Below are positions 33,501 through 45,259 of a stretch of DNA of 64,000 bases, one piece after another. Source of the DNA: Macrostomum hystrix (taxonomy: Eukaryota > Platyhelminthes > Macrostomidae); the NCBI GenBank assembly GCA_950097015.1, contig CATNEN010000001.1:20112001-20176000 (forward strand), written 5' to 3'. The position numbers and the translations under genes are program-made. Position 1 is the stretch's first letter, and each line of letters begins with the position of its first letter. The notes under the pieces are model-generated. The model worked only from the letters and a program-made list of their open reading frames with translations, was not told the origin of the DNA and did not search any database.

Positions 33501-36500
33501 AGCCTTGACTATAACTTGAATTGCTTATATTAGGTAGCCCGTCTCTCTATCCCCCCTCTCTCTTGCTATTGGCTGGCGAGCCACCCCCTCTCCTTTCACT
33601 CTCTACCCCAAATGTACTTATCTTATTCGCATGTACTCGTAAGTTGCTTATATTTAAACCAATACACTGGCTTATTGACGGCAGGACACCTGCTGCGCCC
33701 CCCCCCGAAATGTGGCCTCGCCGCGGATTTGAACTCAAGACCTTGGTGCGAGAGTTAAAAGCGTTAACCACTCTGGCGCTCAGCCTCTTAATCATTTCGT
33801 TAATTTTACTCATCCTCTGATCTGCAAGAATGACGCTATGCATTCTAGAAGCTGAGAGCCAGGTATAGGGAAAAATCTAGTGATTATCTCCTACTCACCT
33901 GAGCACCTAAGGGGCATGTTCTTTATCGAAAAAATGTTTTTAGAGTACGGATTGTCACGATAGCTAAACCGATATTGAACTCAGTGCGGGCACTTTGGCA
34001 TTTCTGAGTATGGGGCTAATAACTATAAAAGGAAAAGACTTTTCTTTTGTTGCTCGCTCTAATGAAATGACTTAAAAGACCCATTTTTTTGAAGAAAAAT
34101 ATCGCGGTTGTCATGCGGAATGCCGCACTTTTTCAGATTAGTGCGAAATTTTTCATTCCTACTCATTAGAGTACATTTCTGCAAATATACTCAGTACACT
34201 CTACCATGTCTTCTCAGATCTTCTCAGACTCTAGCATATCTTCTCAGACTCTACCAGATCTACTCAGACTCTACAGGATGTTATCAGACTCTACAGGATG
34301 TTATCAGACTCTACAGGATGTTATCAGACTCTACAGGATGTTATCAGACTCTACAGGATGTTATCAGACTCTACAGGATGTTATCAGACTCTACAGGATG
34401 TTATCAGACTCTACCAGACCCTCTCAGACTCTTCCAGATCTTCTCAGACTCTACCAAGTCTTCTCAGATCTTCTCAGACTCTACAGGATGTTATCAGACC
34501 CTACCAGATCTTCTCAGACTCAACCAGATCTTCTAAGATCTTCTCAGACTCTACCAAGTCTTCTCAGATCTTCTAAGATCTTCTCAGACTCTACCAAGTC
34601 TTCTCAGATCTTCTAAGATCTTCTCAGACTCTACCAAGTCTTCTCAGATCTTCTCAGACTCTACCAAGTCTTCTCAGATCTTCTAAGATCTTCTCAGACT
34701 CTACCAAGTCTTCTCAGATCTTCTAAGATCTTCTCAGACTCTACCAAGTCTTCTCAGATCTTCTAAGATCTTCTCAGACTCTACCAAGTCTTCTCAGATC
34801 TTCTAAGATCTTCTCAGACTCTACCAAGTCTTCTCAGATCTTCTAAGATCTTCTCAGACTCTACCAAGTCTTCTCAGATCTTCTCAGACTCTACAGGATG
34901 TTCTCAGACTCTACCAAACCTTCTGAGACTCTACCAGATCTTCTCAAACACTGAACCTGTTCAGTTACCTTAAAAAGAGAATTAAAATTGTTTAATTCAT
35001 TCTCACCCCTTGGTTCACCAGTCGATGCCAGCTGAAGATGGGTATCAGCCAGAGGGCGGAAGTTATCCACACCATGAAGATCATTAGGCGAGCTCTAGTC
35101 TTGGTTCGTTTGGGCATGTAGAGCAGCGGAGCCGACACTGACCAGTAGCGGTCCAGACTGAGAATGAGCAGGTTCAGGATTGAGGCGGTGCTGGCCGTAT
35201 AGTCCACAGCCAACCAGATCTGGCACAGCGGCCGGCCGAACACCCTGCGGAGGGTGTGTTTGGGTTGGCGGACTCTGACACCCAGCCAGGACTCTACCGG
35301 ACCCTGCCAGGAGCCTACTAGATCCTCCCAGAGTCTACCAGATCCTCCTAGAATCTACCAGATCCTCCAAGAATCTACCAGATCCTCCTAGAATCTACCA
35401 GATCTTCCTAGAATCTACCAGATCTTCCTAGAATCTACCAGATCCTCCTAGAATCTACCAGATCCTCCAAGAATCTACCAGATCCTCCTAGAATTTACCA
35501 GATCCCCCCAGAATCTACCAGACTTTCCTAGAATCTATCAGACTTTCCTAGAATCTACCATTTCTTACTAGAATCTACCAGATCCTCCTAGAATCTACCA
35601 GATCCTCCCAGAATCTACGAGACCCGCCTAGAATCTACCAGACCCTTCCATAATCTACCAGATCCTCCCAGGATCTACCGGACCTTCATAGAACCGCCTA
35701 TAATGTGGTCCGAAGTTCGAATTACCGGCGTAAACAATGCAACAAGAGTTTAAAAAAGTAGCGCTGCTGTCTCTATGAGCAATGAGCGGCAAGCCATGAG
35801 CTATTTCTGTCCTCGCCGGAGCAGTCAGTGCTAAAATTCGGGAAGCTCAATTGCAAACCGAATAATTCTGTATCCATGCTTTCTTTGATGCCGGACTTAA
35901 AGAAAGATTTGGAAATTCAATTTGCCCCACCACCCCCCAGCGCGATTCGGCAACAAGTCCACCGGATTAAGGAGGCTGGTTTAGATTGGGAGTGGTTGTG
36001 ACTGTCTGTAATCCTGTAATCCTAGAATGTCAATCGTCCTATAGCTGAGAGTCAAAAGCCTGCCTTCTAGTGCGCATTCATGCTAGCTCGTCCTGAGAAA
36101 TTTGCGTCACAGTCTAATTTAGAGTGCAAAGGCTGGTGTGTGCGCGTGTGTGTTTCGGATTACCGCAAATTCATCTTCATTCAGTTATGCGAAGGATTAT
36201 ATAAAAAATATTCTCAGCTCAGCAGGATGCGAAAAGCCCACAGATTTGATCCTAAATGTGTTTTTTTAGAAATCCATGCGGGATGAAGGATTAATAAAGG
36301 ACCAACTATAAAAGGAGAAGGACAGGGTCCCGATAGGGTCAGGAATAAAGCTTTGTCAAATTAATTGTAGCATCATGTTTTATTACACCTGTCCCGATAG
36401 GGTCAGGAATAAAGCTTTGTTAAATTGATTGCAGCATCATGTTTTATTACACCTGTCCCGATAGGGTCAGGAATAAAGCTTTGTTAAATTGATTGTAGCA

Positions 36501-39500
36501 TCATTTTTTATTACACCTGTCCCGATAGGGTCAGGAATAAAGCTTTATCAAATTAATTGTAGCATCATTTTTTATTACACCTGTCCCGATAGGGTCAGGA
36601 ATAAAGCTTTATCAAATTAATTGTAGCATCATGTTTTATTACACCTGTCCCGATAGGGTCAGGAATAAAGCTTTGTCAAATTGATTGCAGCATCATTTTT
36701 ATGACACCTGTCCCGATAGGGTCAGGAATAAAGCTTTGTTAAATTGATTGCAGCATCATTTTTTATTACACCTGTCCCGAAAGGGTCAGGAATAAAGCTT
36801 TCTTAAATGGATTGCAGCATCATGTTTTATTACACCTGTCCCGATAGGGTCAGGAATAAAGCTTTGTCAAATTGATTGCAGCATCATTTTTTATTACCTG
36901 TCCCGATAGGGTCAGGAAAAAAATCTTTGTTAAATTGATTGCAGCATCATGTTTTATTACACCTGTCCCGATAGTGTCAGGAATAAAGCTTTGTTAAATT
37001 AATTGCAGCATCATGTTTTATTACACCTGTCCCGATAGGGTCAGGAATAAAGCTTTGTCAAATTGATTGTAGCATCATGTTTTATTACACCTGTCCCGAT
37101 AGGGTCAGGAATAAAGCTTTGTCAAATTGATTGCAGCATCATTTTTATGACACCTGTCCCGATAGGGTCAGGAATAAAGCTTTGTTAAATTGATTGCAGC
37201 ATCATTTTTTATTACACCTGTCCCGAAAGGGTCAGGAATAAAGCTTTCTTAAATGGATTGCAGCATCATGTTTTATTACACCTGTCCCGATAGGGTCAGG
37301 AATAAAGCTTTGTCAAATTGATTGCAGCATCATTTTTATTACCTGTCCCGATAGGGTCAGGAAAAAAATCTTTGTTAAATTGATTGCAGCATCATGTTTT
37401 ATTACACCTGTCCCGATAGTGTCAGGAATAAAGCTTTGTTAAATTAATTGCAGCATCATGTTTTATTACACCTGTCCCGATAGGGTCAGGAATAAAGCTT
37501 TGTCAAATTGATTGTAGCATCATGTTTTATTACACCTGTCCCGATAGGGTCAGGAATAAAGCTTTGTCAAATTAATTGTAGCATTATGTTTTATTACACC
37601 TGTCCCGATAGGGTCAGATGTGCAGCCGACAGCACAGCCGGAGCTATTGTGCGGTGCATCTGAAGGCTGCGTTCAGTCCATGGACCTTGGTGAACTGAAG
37701 AAATGCTGAGTTAAGTGTCTTGCTAAAGGACACAAATTGTTCTAGTGGAGTCCCGAATCGAACCTCCGACCTTCATGTCGTGAGTCCGACGTGCTGCTCC
37801 ACAGGCTACAACCGCTTGTAGCAACATGTCAAGTAAATGGCATCAAAAAAGAGTTTCCAATAAAAATCAATCACAATTCAAATGAAAAACGTGAAAACTT
37901 TTCATCTCCGCGTGGTATTTTTTGGTGAAAATCAGCCTCTTCAAACATTTCTTAGAAACTTCGATTCTACATTAAATGAGCACACTCACCAGTCCTCTGT
38001 GAGAACGTAGACAGCCGAGATGGGCATCACGAAGGTGCCAACAATGAGATCAGCTGAGGCCAGGGACACGATAAACATGTTGCACACCTGGTCGGATTTG
38101 AAAATTGGAGGCCAGTTGAATTGACAGTGACAAGGGCTGTACTGTACCACCAAATGCTTGTCTAACACTCAGGGTCGTTCCTTTTGACCGGTTTTAGCAA
38201 GCAAATTCAACGGTGTTGAGTTTCATGAGGCATACTTAGATACTTGACCTGATCGCGCCATTAAGCATCCCCTGTGATTTGGAAGGCCACAGGCGCACAG
38301 GTTGTCATCACGACGCTGCTTATAAACACCAAGGCCCGCTGAAAACCTCCACTGCAAAAGTGCAATAATGGCACGCAGATGCTCAGCGTGACCAAGAGTT
38401 GATCTGGTGGGGGAGCTGCTGAGCTGAAGTACCTGCTACAGACCTCACACACACACCTCGCGTGCTAGAACAAAGTAGGCGCAGGTATGCATGACCAATG
38501 AGGCTACTCCCCAAATTCTTCGGCGCAATAGAGGTAGGGAACGGGAGGAGACGGCAGGGAAGCGGGGGCGCTTGTCAATCAATCGAGGATCGGAGAGGAT
38601 GCACAAACAGTTGCAAGAAGGAATGAGGAAAGTAGCCAGAGAGAGCCTGATACAGACACCGGATAAGAGACCAAGGACGAGGGTGCTTTGATGTCGGCCC
38701 AGACGCTCAGCCGCCTGCGCTTCTTGGCCCCACTAAGGAGGCGTCCGCTCCCGCCAACGACCGCCCCCCCCGACTCCGCGATGAATGCCCGCAAGGAATG
38801 GGAAAATTCAGTTAAGCGCCTCTGCAGGTTCTCCCAACTTCCCTCACACACAGTTCGGCCTCTCCAACTCACATGAAATGAATGCAAGCAGTGCAAAGAG
38901 AAACCCTGATCCATCTTAGCCCGTCCCTCAAGGTCTAGTGGAGCACGCATCGATGAATCGCCCTTCCAATCAGCCCCACTCCCCTCAAACACACGGAGAA
39001 CCTGCCCACAAACTCGTGGGGCCTAAACTGTTCATTATTTGTTTTACTACTTGGCTCGAGGCAAAAAAATTCCATCGGGTCTACAAATAGTTGATTTCAG
39101 TCTAACTTATTGAATTATATACAGTCCACATGTGCAGGTAGACGGTATTACACATCTTCTAATTAGCTCGCCGTATGTTGCAGGAGGACAATACAATAGC
39201 AGCGTCCATCAAGCCAATTTTAACACCCAAAATATGATGAGGTCGCAAGCCGTATTGCCTGTGTCCTCTTCTCACAACCTGCTTCTTCACTTTCTAGGCC
39301 AAATATAGAGGTCTACTGGCTAATTTGAATTTTTAGATTCCTCCTTTTGTGATAGACTTTAGTCAGTCAGCCAGCCAGTCAGTCAGAAGCCCCAGCTACC
39401 GAATGGGACAGTCGAGCAGCGGCATAAAGACAGAATAAGAAATCTGGTGCTATTGGACAGGAAAATCAATTAATCGGCCAGAGATGAATAATTAATGAGT

Positions 39501-42491
39501 GCCCGTGCGCCTTTGGCTGCTCAACTCGGAGCTGAGCAGGCAATGCTAAAGGCGGTCTTTTTCGGCCTCCAAAGCAATGAAACTTCAAAGTGGGGGCTGT
39601 TTCCGCCCCTAGGGGGGAGGCAGAGTTGGCGCAGACCGACCCCGAAGGGTTCGCTAACAGAGATGTCGAGCATTGAGCAGAGAGCTGCACGCGGACACGG
39701 AGAGACAGACTGAGACATACGTCTGCCTCTGAATTTATAAGAGGCCGCGGACAAGGACTCCTGACGGAGCGGGCATTCGCGAGGACTTCGTTCTCTCGGC
39801 GCCAAATTGTCAGGAAATCCCGTCAAAAATGCCAGGCTGACAAACGCTAACAAAACTAGCGAGGCCAAGCGCCAGAGACCGCACAGCTAACCCAAAGCCC
39901 CGCGCATGTATTTTAGTATCCGGGCAAGCTTGCTAAGATAAATATTAGAGCTAAGGAATAGTTCTCACTGCCAAGCCTTGAGTCCTCGCCCAAGATATCC
40001 AGCGGGGACGTAAGGACGTGCTCACACTGGAACAAGGGCGTTAAGAGTTAACTTGGGAAAATTTACCCCGCACACACAGGACAAGAGTGCTTGAGTGCAA
40101 TTCGAGTATTAAATTGCAACACCGGTAGTTTAGCTCGTAAACTTTCTGATCATTTAGGTCAATGACAATCAATTACAAATAGTAGTGAATCACTAGGCAG
40201 CAGTACGACTTGCTCTAATATGAGTTTGCGATTTCGTTGCTGGTGCCAGTATTTTGCTGGTATTTTGCTGGTATTTTGCTGGTATGTTGCTGGTATTTTG
40301 CTGGTATTTTGCTGGTATGTTGCTGGTATGTTGCTGGTATTTTGCTGGTATGTTGCTGGTATTTTGCTGGTATGTTGCTGGTATTTTGCTGGTATGTTGC
40401 TGGTATTTTGTGGACAGGGCGGCCCCCGTGTGTGCGTGTGCTTTGTGTGTGGGGTGGTGTACATCTGCACACGCTCACACAGGTGTGTACATCTGCCCTG
40501 ACTTTCTCATCGTCTGGCATTGTACACTATCACTGTGCCCTGGAGATTGGTCCTCGAGGGCGTAAATTGTATGACAAGCCCCCAAACCTTCTCTCCGTGG
40601 CTGCGCCCCGGACAAAATGTACAGTAGTTGTAACCTGTTCGACAGTAGTTGCAACCTGTTCGACAGTAGTTGTAACCTGTTCGACAGTAGTTGTAACCTG
40701 TTCGACAGTAGTTGTAACCTGTTCGACAGTAGTTGTAACCTGTTCGACAGTAGTTGTAACCTGTTCGACAGTAGTTGTAACCTGTTCGACAGTAGTTGTA
40801 ACCTGTTCGACAGTAGTTGTAACCTGTTCGACAGTAGTTGTAACCTGTTCGACAGTAGTTGTAACCATTAAGACAGTAGTTGTAACCTGTTCGACAGTAG
40901 TTGTAACCTGTTCGACAGTAGTTGTAACCTGTTCGACAGTAGTTGCAACCTGTTCGACAGTAGTTGTAACCTGTTCGACAGTAGTTGTAACCTGTTCGAC
41001 AGTAGTTGTAACCTGTTCGACAGTAGTGTAACCTGTTCGCCTGTAGTGTATCTAGCAATACAGTAACAGTCTTTCAGGTACACAGGCATAGACGCTGATG
41101 TGGCATAAACATTTCTTCCCAGCCAGTTACAGAGAACATTATCGTTTTACAAAATCAGGCTCCCAATGTTGCACATCTAAGTCTGGATGATTATGTGCCA
41201 AAAAAAGTTCGCGTATTTCCTAAACACCTGCAGTCTGTTTTATAGCACCTTGTCAGCGCGCGATCGAACGGATAGTCGATCTGAGCAGGCCTCAGCATCA
41301 AACCAAGATTGATTTATAAAGACCAAGCAGCAACAGACACCTGACCCTCTAATTAACGGTTCGGTTCCGTTCGAACTTCGCAGAAGCTGTCAATGCCAAA
41401 CACACTGCACTGTTGGGCTTGCTGGTAACAAGAGCTTAGATACGGGCGTCCGCTGCAAGACTTACAACTGGCAATCGATGAAACTTAACTGGCCCACAAG
41501 AGCGGCCTCTATAAGCGATGAACACAATGTGCAGAACAGTCGAACATCATCCTAGAAATGTGAGGTTCAGCCACTGCCACAACATATCTGAGTGGACTTC
41601 GAAGGATAGAATCGATTTCTTGAGGATATGGACGTCTGTCAAAACTGATGACGACAAGCCTAACATCTGCAGAGGTGTGAGAGCGCTGTCGAATGTTGTG
41701 AAAATGTGTCTTTTTCAACAATATTTTGTTTTCCACGAGCCATTAACCTAGAATTTCTTGGACCAACATTGTGTCGTTTGAAACAGACATCCTGTCTTTT
41801 GAAACAGACATCCTGTCTTTTGAAACAGACATCCTGTCTTTTGAAACAGACATCCTGTCTTTTGAAACAGACATCCTGTCTTTTGAAACAGACATCCTGT
41901 CTTTTGAAACAGACATCCTGTCTTTTGAAACAGACATCCTGTCTTTTGAAACAGACATCCTGTCTTTTGAAACAGACATCCTGTCTTTTGAAACAGACAT
42001 CCTGTCTTTTGAAACAGACATCCTGTCTTTTGAAACAGACATCCTGTCTTTTGAAACAGACAGTCTTTTGAGATGAATGGACATCCTGTCTTCTTAGATA
42101 AACATTTTGTCTTTGAGATGTCTCTCTTCATGTCTCTCAAACGATCCCCCTGTCTCTCAGGTGGACACCCCGTCTCTCAGGTGGACACCCCGTCTCTCAG
42201 GTGGACAACACGACTGGACAATGGACCCTCTCATTCGTGAGTGGATCATTTCACAGGTAATTTCTCCAATCCACTCGCACTCACCGTCTGCAGTCTTTTG
42301 TCAGTTCTGACGGCGTGAAGAACCAGCGCGTTGCCAACCGCCGTGAACAAACTAAACCCAGTCAGGAGCAGGCCGAGAAACACCTTTTTGATTATGTCAA
42401 TTTGGGCCATTGTATTGCCGGTTGAATTAATCAGATTGCCAATCGAATCGTTGCTGAAATTCTGGCGAACCTGTGCAGTTGACATTGACAT
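29777..42491 (-). CDS. Histamine H1-like aminergic GPCR, five exons, 523 residues
   Basis: Coding exons 42491-42285, 38087-37990, 35244-35007, 32083-31805 and 30526-29777 join in phase (total 1572 bases). The N-terminus has N-glycosylation sequons (NFS, NDS, NST), TM1 has GN (1.50) and TM2 has ASADL (2.50). TM3 has D116-Y117 (3.32/3.33) and the DRY motif, and TM4 has LWLIP. TM5 has K201, T204, N208 and P212, matching human H1 receptor K5.39, T5.42, N5.46 and P5.50. A ~250-residue third intracellular loop is Ser/Ala-rich. TM6 has CFMPYF with Y465, F466 and F469, and TM7 has WVGY (Y492) and NPILY. The closest family known to me is the histamine H1 receptor, Gq-coupled at the plasma membrane. 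The substitution F462 at 6.48, where almost all aminergic receptors have Trp, is unusual. Confidence 0.92.
30530..31350. other. Intron 4 of the receptor, unique part
   Basis: AT-rich intron sequence with no coding signal or repeat family recognised. Confidence 0.4.
31355..31795. repeat. 21-bp GAGGTTCAGGCTGAAGACACT minisatellite in intron 4
   Basis: About 21 units built on GAGGTTCAGGCTGAAGACAC plus T, with GATGTT and GTTAAAGACCCT variants. It stops about 10 bases from the donor of exon 4. The open frame through it is a by-product of the 21-base period. Confidence 0.94.
32225..32715. repeat. 16-bp AATATCCCATTCTCGA minisatellite in intron 3
   Basis: About 30 units of CCCATTCTCGAAATAT with TCTAAATAT and TCAAAATAT variants. 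A block of several units (32390-32480) recurs (32515-32590). Confidence 0.93.
32720..34195. other. Intron 3 of the receptor, central unique part
   Basis: AT-rich sequence without coding evidence. It contains the SINE head at 33684-33778. Confidence 0.4.
33684..33778 (-). mobile_element. tRNA-like head of SINE family A
   Basis: Read in reverse: GCGCCAGAGTGGTTAACGCT (A-box TGGTTAACGC), AACTCTCGCACCAAGGTCT, then the B-box region GAGTTCAAATCCGCGGCGAG and GCCACATTTCGGGGGGGG. It joins to the family A body junction (GCGCAG) and shows what the promoter part of the family looks like. Confidence 0.65.
34200..34965. repeat. 20-bp / 40-bp TCTTCTCAGACTCTACC array in intron 3
   Basis: Left part is eight or nine copies of TCTACAGGATGTTATCAGAC. 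The right part is a ~40-bp higher-order unit made of TCTACCAAGTCTTCTCAGAT and CTTCTAAGATCTTCTCAGAC, about ten copies. All units end in CTCAGA or ATCAGA. Confidence 0.94.
35275..35700. repeat. 20-bp CTACCAGATCCTCCTAGAAT minisatellite in intron 2
   Basis: About 20 units with CTTCCT, CCCCCA and CTCCAA variants. The array starts about 30 bases beyond the exon 3 acceptor. The unit is related to the neighbouring 34.2-34.9 kb array (CTACCAGATC shared), so one exon is flanked by related arrays. Confidence 0.93.
35705..36320. other. Intron 2 of the receptor, unique part
   Basis: Mixed-composition intron sequence, no coding or repeat family recognised. Confidence 0.35.
36325..37615. repeat. ~64-bp hairpin-bearing minisatellite with 446-bp higher-order period, intron 2
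   Basis: About 20 units, each starting CCTGTCCCGATAGGGTCAGG, a near-palindrome with CCTG-CCC pairing to GGG-CAGG around GATA, followed by AATAAAGCTTTGTTAAATTG and an ATTGCAGCATCATGTTTTATT segment. The stretch with the diagnostic ATTTTTATGACACCTG, CCCGAAAGGG and GTCAGGAAAAAAATC variants occurs twice, offset by 446 bases. Confidence 0.94.
37615..37830 (-). mobile_element. SINE family B copy
   Basis: In reverse: TTGTAGCCTGTGGAGCAGCA (A-box region), GGTCGGAGGTTCGATTCGGG (B-box), TGTGTCCTTTAGCAAGACAC, and GCCTTCAGATGCACCGCACA. It abuts the 64-bp array. Confidence 0.68.
38090..40240. other. Intron 1 of the receptor, right-hand unique part
   Basis: GC-richer in 38.5-39.9 kb than the surrounding introns. 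Several short open frames occur on both strands (for example 38579-38992 minus), but none has splice context or a recognisable family. A TATA-like GAATTTATAAGAGG lies at 39733 on the plus strand; its meaning is unclear. Confidence 0.35.
40250..40410. repeat. 11-bp TGCTGGTATTT minisatellite
   Basis: Fourteen to fifteen 11-base units alternating TTGCTGGTATT and TTGCTGGTATG. It abuts a SINE family A copy. Confidence 0.93.
40430..40618 (-). mobile_element. SINE family A copy, truncated
   Basis: Plus-strand order GTGTGTACATCTGCCCTGAC, TTTCTCATCGTCTGGCATTG, GGGCGTAAATTGTATGACAA, CTCTCCGTGGCTGCGCCCC. Both the tail and the tRNA-like head are missing; arrays flank it on both sides. Confidence 0.7.
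40618..41045. repeat. 21-bp ACAGTAGTTGTAACCTGTTCG minisatellite in intron 1
   Basis: About 20 almost identical 21-base units (CAGTAGTTGTAACCTGTTCG plus A). One unit reads CATTAAG in place of CTGTTCG. All three frames on both strands are open, an artefact of the period. Confidence 0.95.
41050..41765. other. Intron 1 of the receptor, unique part
   Basis: No coding signal or repeat recognised between the two 21-bp arrays. Confidence 0.35.
41770..42215. repeat. 21-bp ACATCCTGTCTTTTGAAACAG minisatellite in intron 1
   Basis: Fourteen nearly identical units of CATCCTGTCTTTTGAAACAG plus A (41777-42062). A degenerate flank of CCCTGTCTCTCAGGTGGACA units follows to about 42215, 70 bases from the exon 1 donor. 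Confidence 0.95.
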
Positions 42492-42494
42492 TGT

Positions 42495-43550
42495 TCCGTG
42501 TTTGTTGATCCAGTCTGGCAGACGGATAATTTAGTCTTGAGTAACTTGGCGGCAGTGTTCTGTGAATCTTTGTGAAGTCTTGCCTTTTCAATGGTTTCCC
42601 CACCAAGCTATGAGGTATCAGTTGGAGACGCGCGATTGGCTATCAGGCAGGCGTCAGGGATTGGTTGCTCATTTACTTAGGGGATAATTTCCCACTACAG
42701 TACTTGCAGCTCATTTGTAAGATTACAACTATAGCGGCTTGAGGCTTCATTGATAGTGACACTGACGACCAGTGTAACGACTGTACATCTGACCCAACTA
42801 AGCCAGCTGATTTTCCATGATTCTATTCAAAATGAGTTTCACATGTATTAGTCCGGATGACTGGTCCAACTATGATACCTTTTGGTACACTAAGAATAGC
42901 CTTGGAGAGCTGTGTACAGGTGAGCAGAGGGACAGGCAGTATGAAAAGGACTCTAGAAATATAATAATACAAACAAAAAATGAAACTTCTATTAATTAAC
43001 AGGCTCAGCATTGACAGTAACCAATTTCAGGTAGAAAATGCATCACATATTTATTAACGCATTCAAATTGTCAATCTTTCACCTGTAAGACCTGCTGATG
43101 AAGATTGTATCAAGGCGTATGCATAAATACTAAGCACTTTTAGGACTTCTTACATCAACGTTTCTCATCGTGAAGTGTACTTGGCAAAAACTGTTACTGA
43201 GGAGCATTTTCCAGCAACAACTGCCAGACACTCGTAAAAATATGCCAATGCTTTAATTGTGCTCAACTAGAAAATCACTGGCTTAGAAATACTTTGCAAA
43301 GCTTTACAAAATCTGAGTTGAATGGCATGCTTGCATAGGATTCAAGCATTCTCGTTGTCTATTGCTTTGTTTGTCTTGAAATATTATTGCAAGTAAAATA
43401 GACAAGTGGAACAGGTAGACAAATTATTGACGGTGACTGACTAAACGATAGCGAAGGACAAAGGGCGACAGTGAGATAGGATGACGTCTGAGTGACAGGT
43501 TGATAGTGGGTGAAAATTATAATAAATTCCTGATTCCGATACAGAGTGAC
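42495..43550. other. Upstream flank of the receptor gene
   Basis: No gene recognised. The first ~200 bases should contain the receptor promoter or 5' UTR exon; no TATA box was seen. Confidence 0.4.
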
Positions 43551-43554
43551 AAGA

Positions 43555-44990
43555 ATGCAGAGTGACAAGACTAAAGGTTGATAAGGCTACAAAGCGACAA
43601 GACTACAGAGTGGCAAGAATGCAGAGTGACAAGACTACAGAGTGACAAGACTACAGAGTGACAAGACTACAGAGTGACAAGGCTACAGAGTGGCAAGACT
43701 ACAGAGTGACAAGAATGCAGAGTGAAAAGACTACAAAGCAACAAGACTACAGAGTGACAAGACTACAGAGTGACAAGACTACAGAGTGACAAGACTACAG
43801 AGTGGCAAGACTAAAGGTTGTTAAGGCTACAGAGTGACTAGGCTACTGAGTAGCAAGACTACAGAGTGACAAGACTACAAGGTGGCAAGAATGCAGAGTG
43901 AAAAGACTACAAAGCGACAAGACTACAGAGTGACAAGACTACAGAGTGACAAAACTACAGAGTAGCAAGAATGCAGAGTGACAAGACTAAAGGTTGATAA
44001 GGCTACAAAGCGACAAGACTACAGAGTGGCAAGACTACAGAGTGACAAGACTACAGAGTGACAAGACTACAGAGTGACAAGACTACAGAGTGACAAGACT
44101 ACAGAGTGACAAGACTACAGAGTGACAAGACTACAGAGTGACAAGACTACAGAGTAGCAAGAATGCAGAGTGACAAGACTAAAGGTTGATAAGGCTACAA
44201 AGCGACAAGACTACAGAGTGGCAAGACTACAGAGTGACAAGACTACAGAGTGACAAGACTACAGAGTAGCAAGAATGCAGAGTGACAAGACTAAAGGTTG
44301 ATAAGGCTACAAAGCGACAAGACTACAGAGTGGCAAGACTACAGAGTGACAAGACTACAGAGTGACAAGACTACAGAGTGACAAGACTACAGAGTGACAA
44401 GACTACAGAGTGACAAGACTACAGAGTGACAAGACTACAGAGTGACAAGGCTACAGAGTGGCAAGACTACAGAGTGGCAAGAATGCAGAGTGACAAGACT
44501 ACAGAGTGACAAGACTAAAGGTTGATAAGGCTACAAAGCGACAAGACTACAGAGTGGCAAGACTACAGAGTGACAAGACTACAGAGTGACAAGACTACAG
44601 AGTGACAAGACTACAGAGTGACAAGACTACAGAGTGACAAGACTACAGAGTGACAAGGCTACAGAGTGGCAAGACTACAGAGTGGCAAGAATGCAGAGTG
44701 ACAAGACTACAGAGTGACAAGACTACAGTGACAAGACTACAGTGACAAGACTACAGAGTGGCAAGACTGCAGAGTGAAAAGACTACAGAGTGACAAGACT
44801 ACAGAGTGACAAGGCTACAGAGTGACGAGGTTACAGAGTGACAAAACTAAAGATTGAAAAGTCTACAGAGTGACAAGGCTACAGAGTGACATGACTACAG
44901 AGTGACAAGAGTAAGAATGACAAGCTGGACAGACTGGTAAGGCAACAGAGTGACAAGGCTAGAGAATGACAAAGCTAGAGAGTGATGAGG
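43555..44990. repeat. 16-bp GACTACAGAGTGACAA minisatellite
   Basis: About 85 units of GACTACAGAGTGACAA with GGCAAG, AATGCAG and AAAGGTTGATAAGG variants. A block of variants (GAATGCAGAGTGACAAGACT, AAAGGTTGATAAGGCTACAA, AGCGAC) recurs at about 43965, 44160, 44270 and 44490, so blocks have been copied within the array. Confidence 0.95.
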
Positions 44991-45035
44991 CTAAAGAGTG
45001 ACTAGACTACCGAGCGACAGAGCTAAAGACTGACA

Positions 45036-45255
45036 AAAATACAGGGTGACAAGCTGGACAGGGTGACAAGCTGGACAGAGTGACAAGCTGGACAGAGTGA
45101 CAAGCTGGACAGAGTGACAAGCTGGACAGAGTGACAAGCTGGACAGAGTGACAAGCTGGACAGAGTGACAAGCTGGACAGAGTGACAAGCTGGACAGAGT
45201 GACAAGCTGGACAGAGTGACAAGCTGGACAGAGTGACAAGCTGGACAGAGTGACG
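45036..45255. repeat. 17-bp AAGCTGGACAGAGTGAC minisatellite
   Basis: Thirteen nearly perfect 17-base units. Its exact reverse complement forms the array at 47867-48082. Confidence 0.95.
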
Positions 45256-45259
45256 AGTC

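Noticed and set aside
38261-38452. Hydrophobic minus-strand frame near receptor exon 2
   Set aside because: Looked like a possible extra membrane segment, but TM1 and TM2 are already accounted for and it has no in-phase splice sites.
38579-38992. 137-codon minus-strand open frame in receptor intron 1
   Set aside because: GC-rich region with open frames on both strands, no family resemblance, and the receptor exons join in phase without it.
40237-41031. 264-codon open frame across two arrays and a SINE
   Set aside because: It is made of 11-bp and 21-bp tandem repeats plus a SINE fragment; the opposite strand and other frames are open too.
41706-42140. KTGCLFQ / SVSKDRM / SCLLKQT repeat proteins
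   Set aside because: Three frames of the same 21-bp array inside intron 1 of the receptor.
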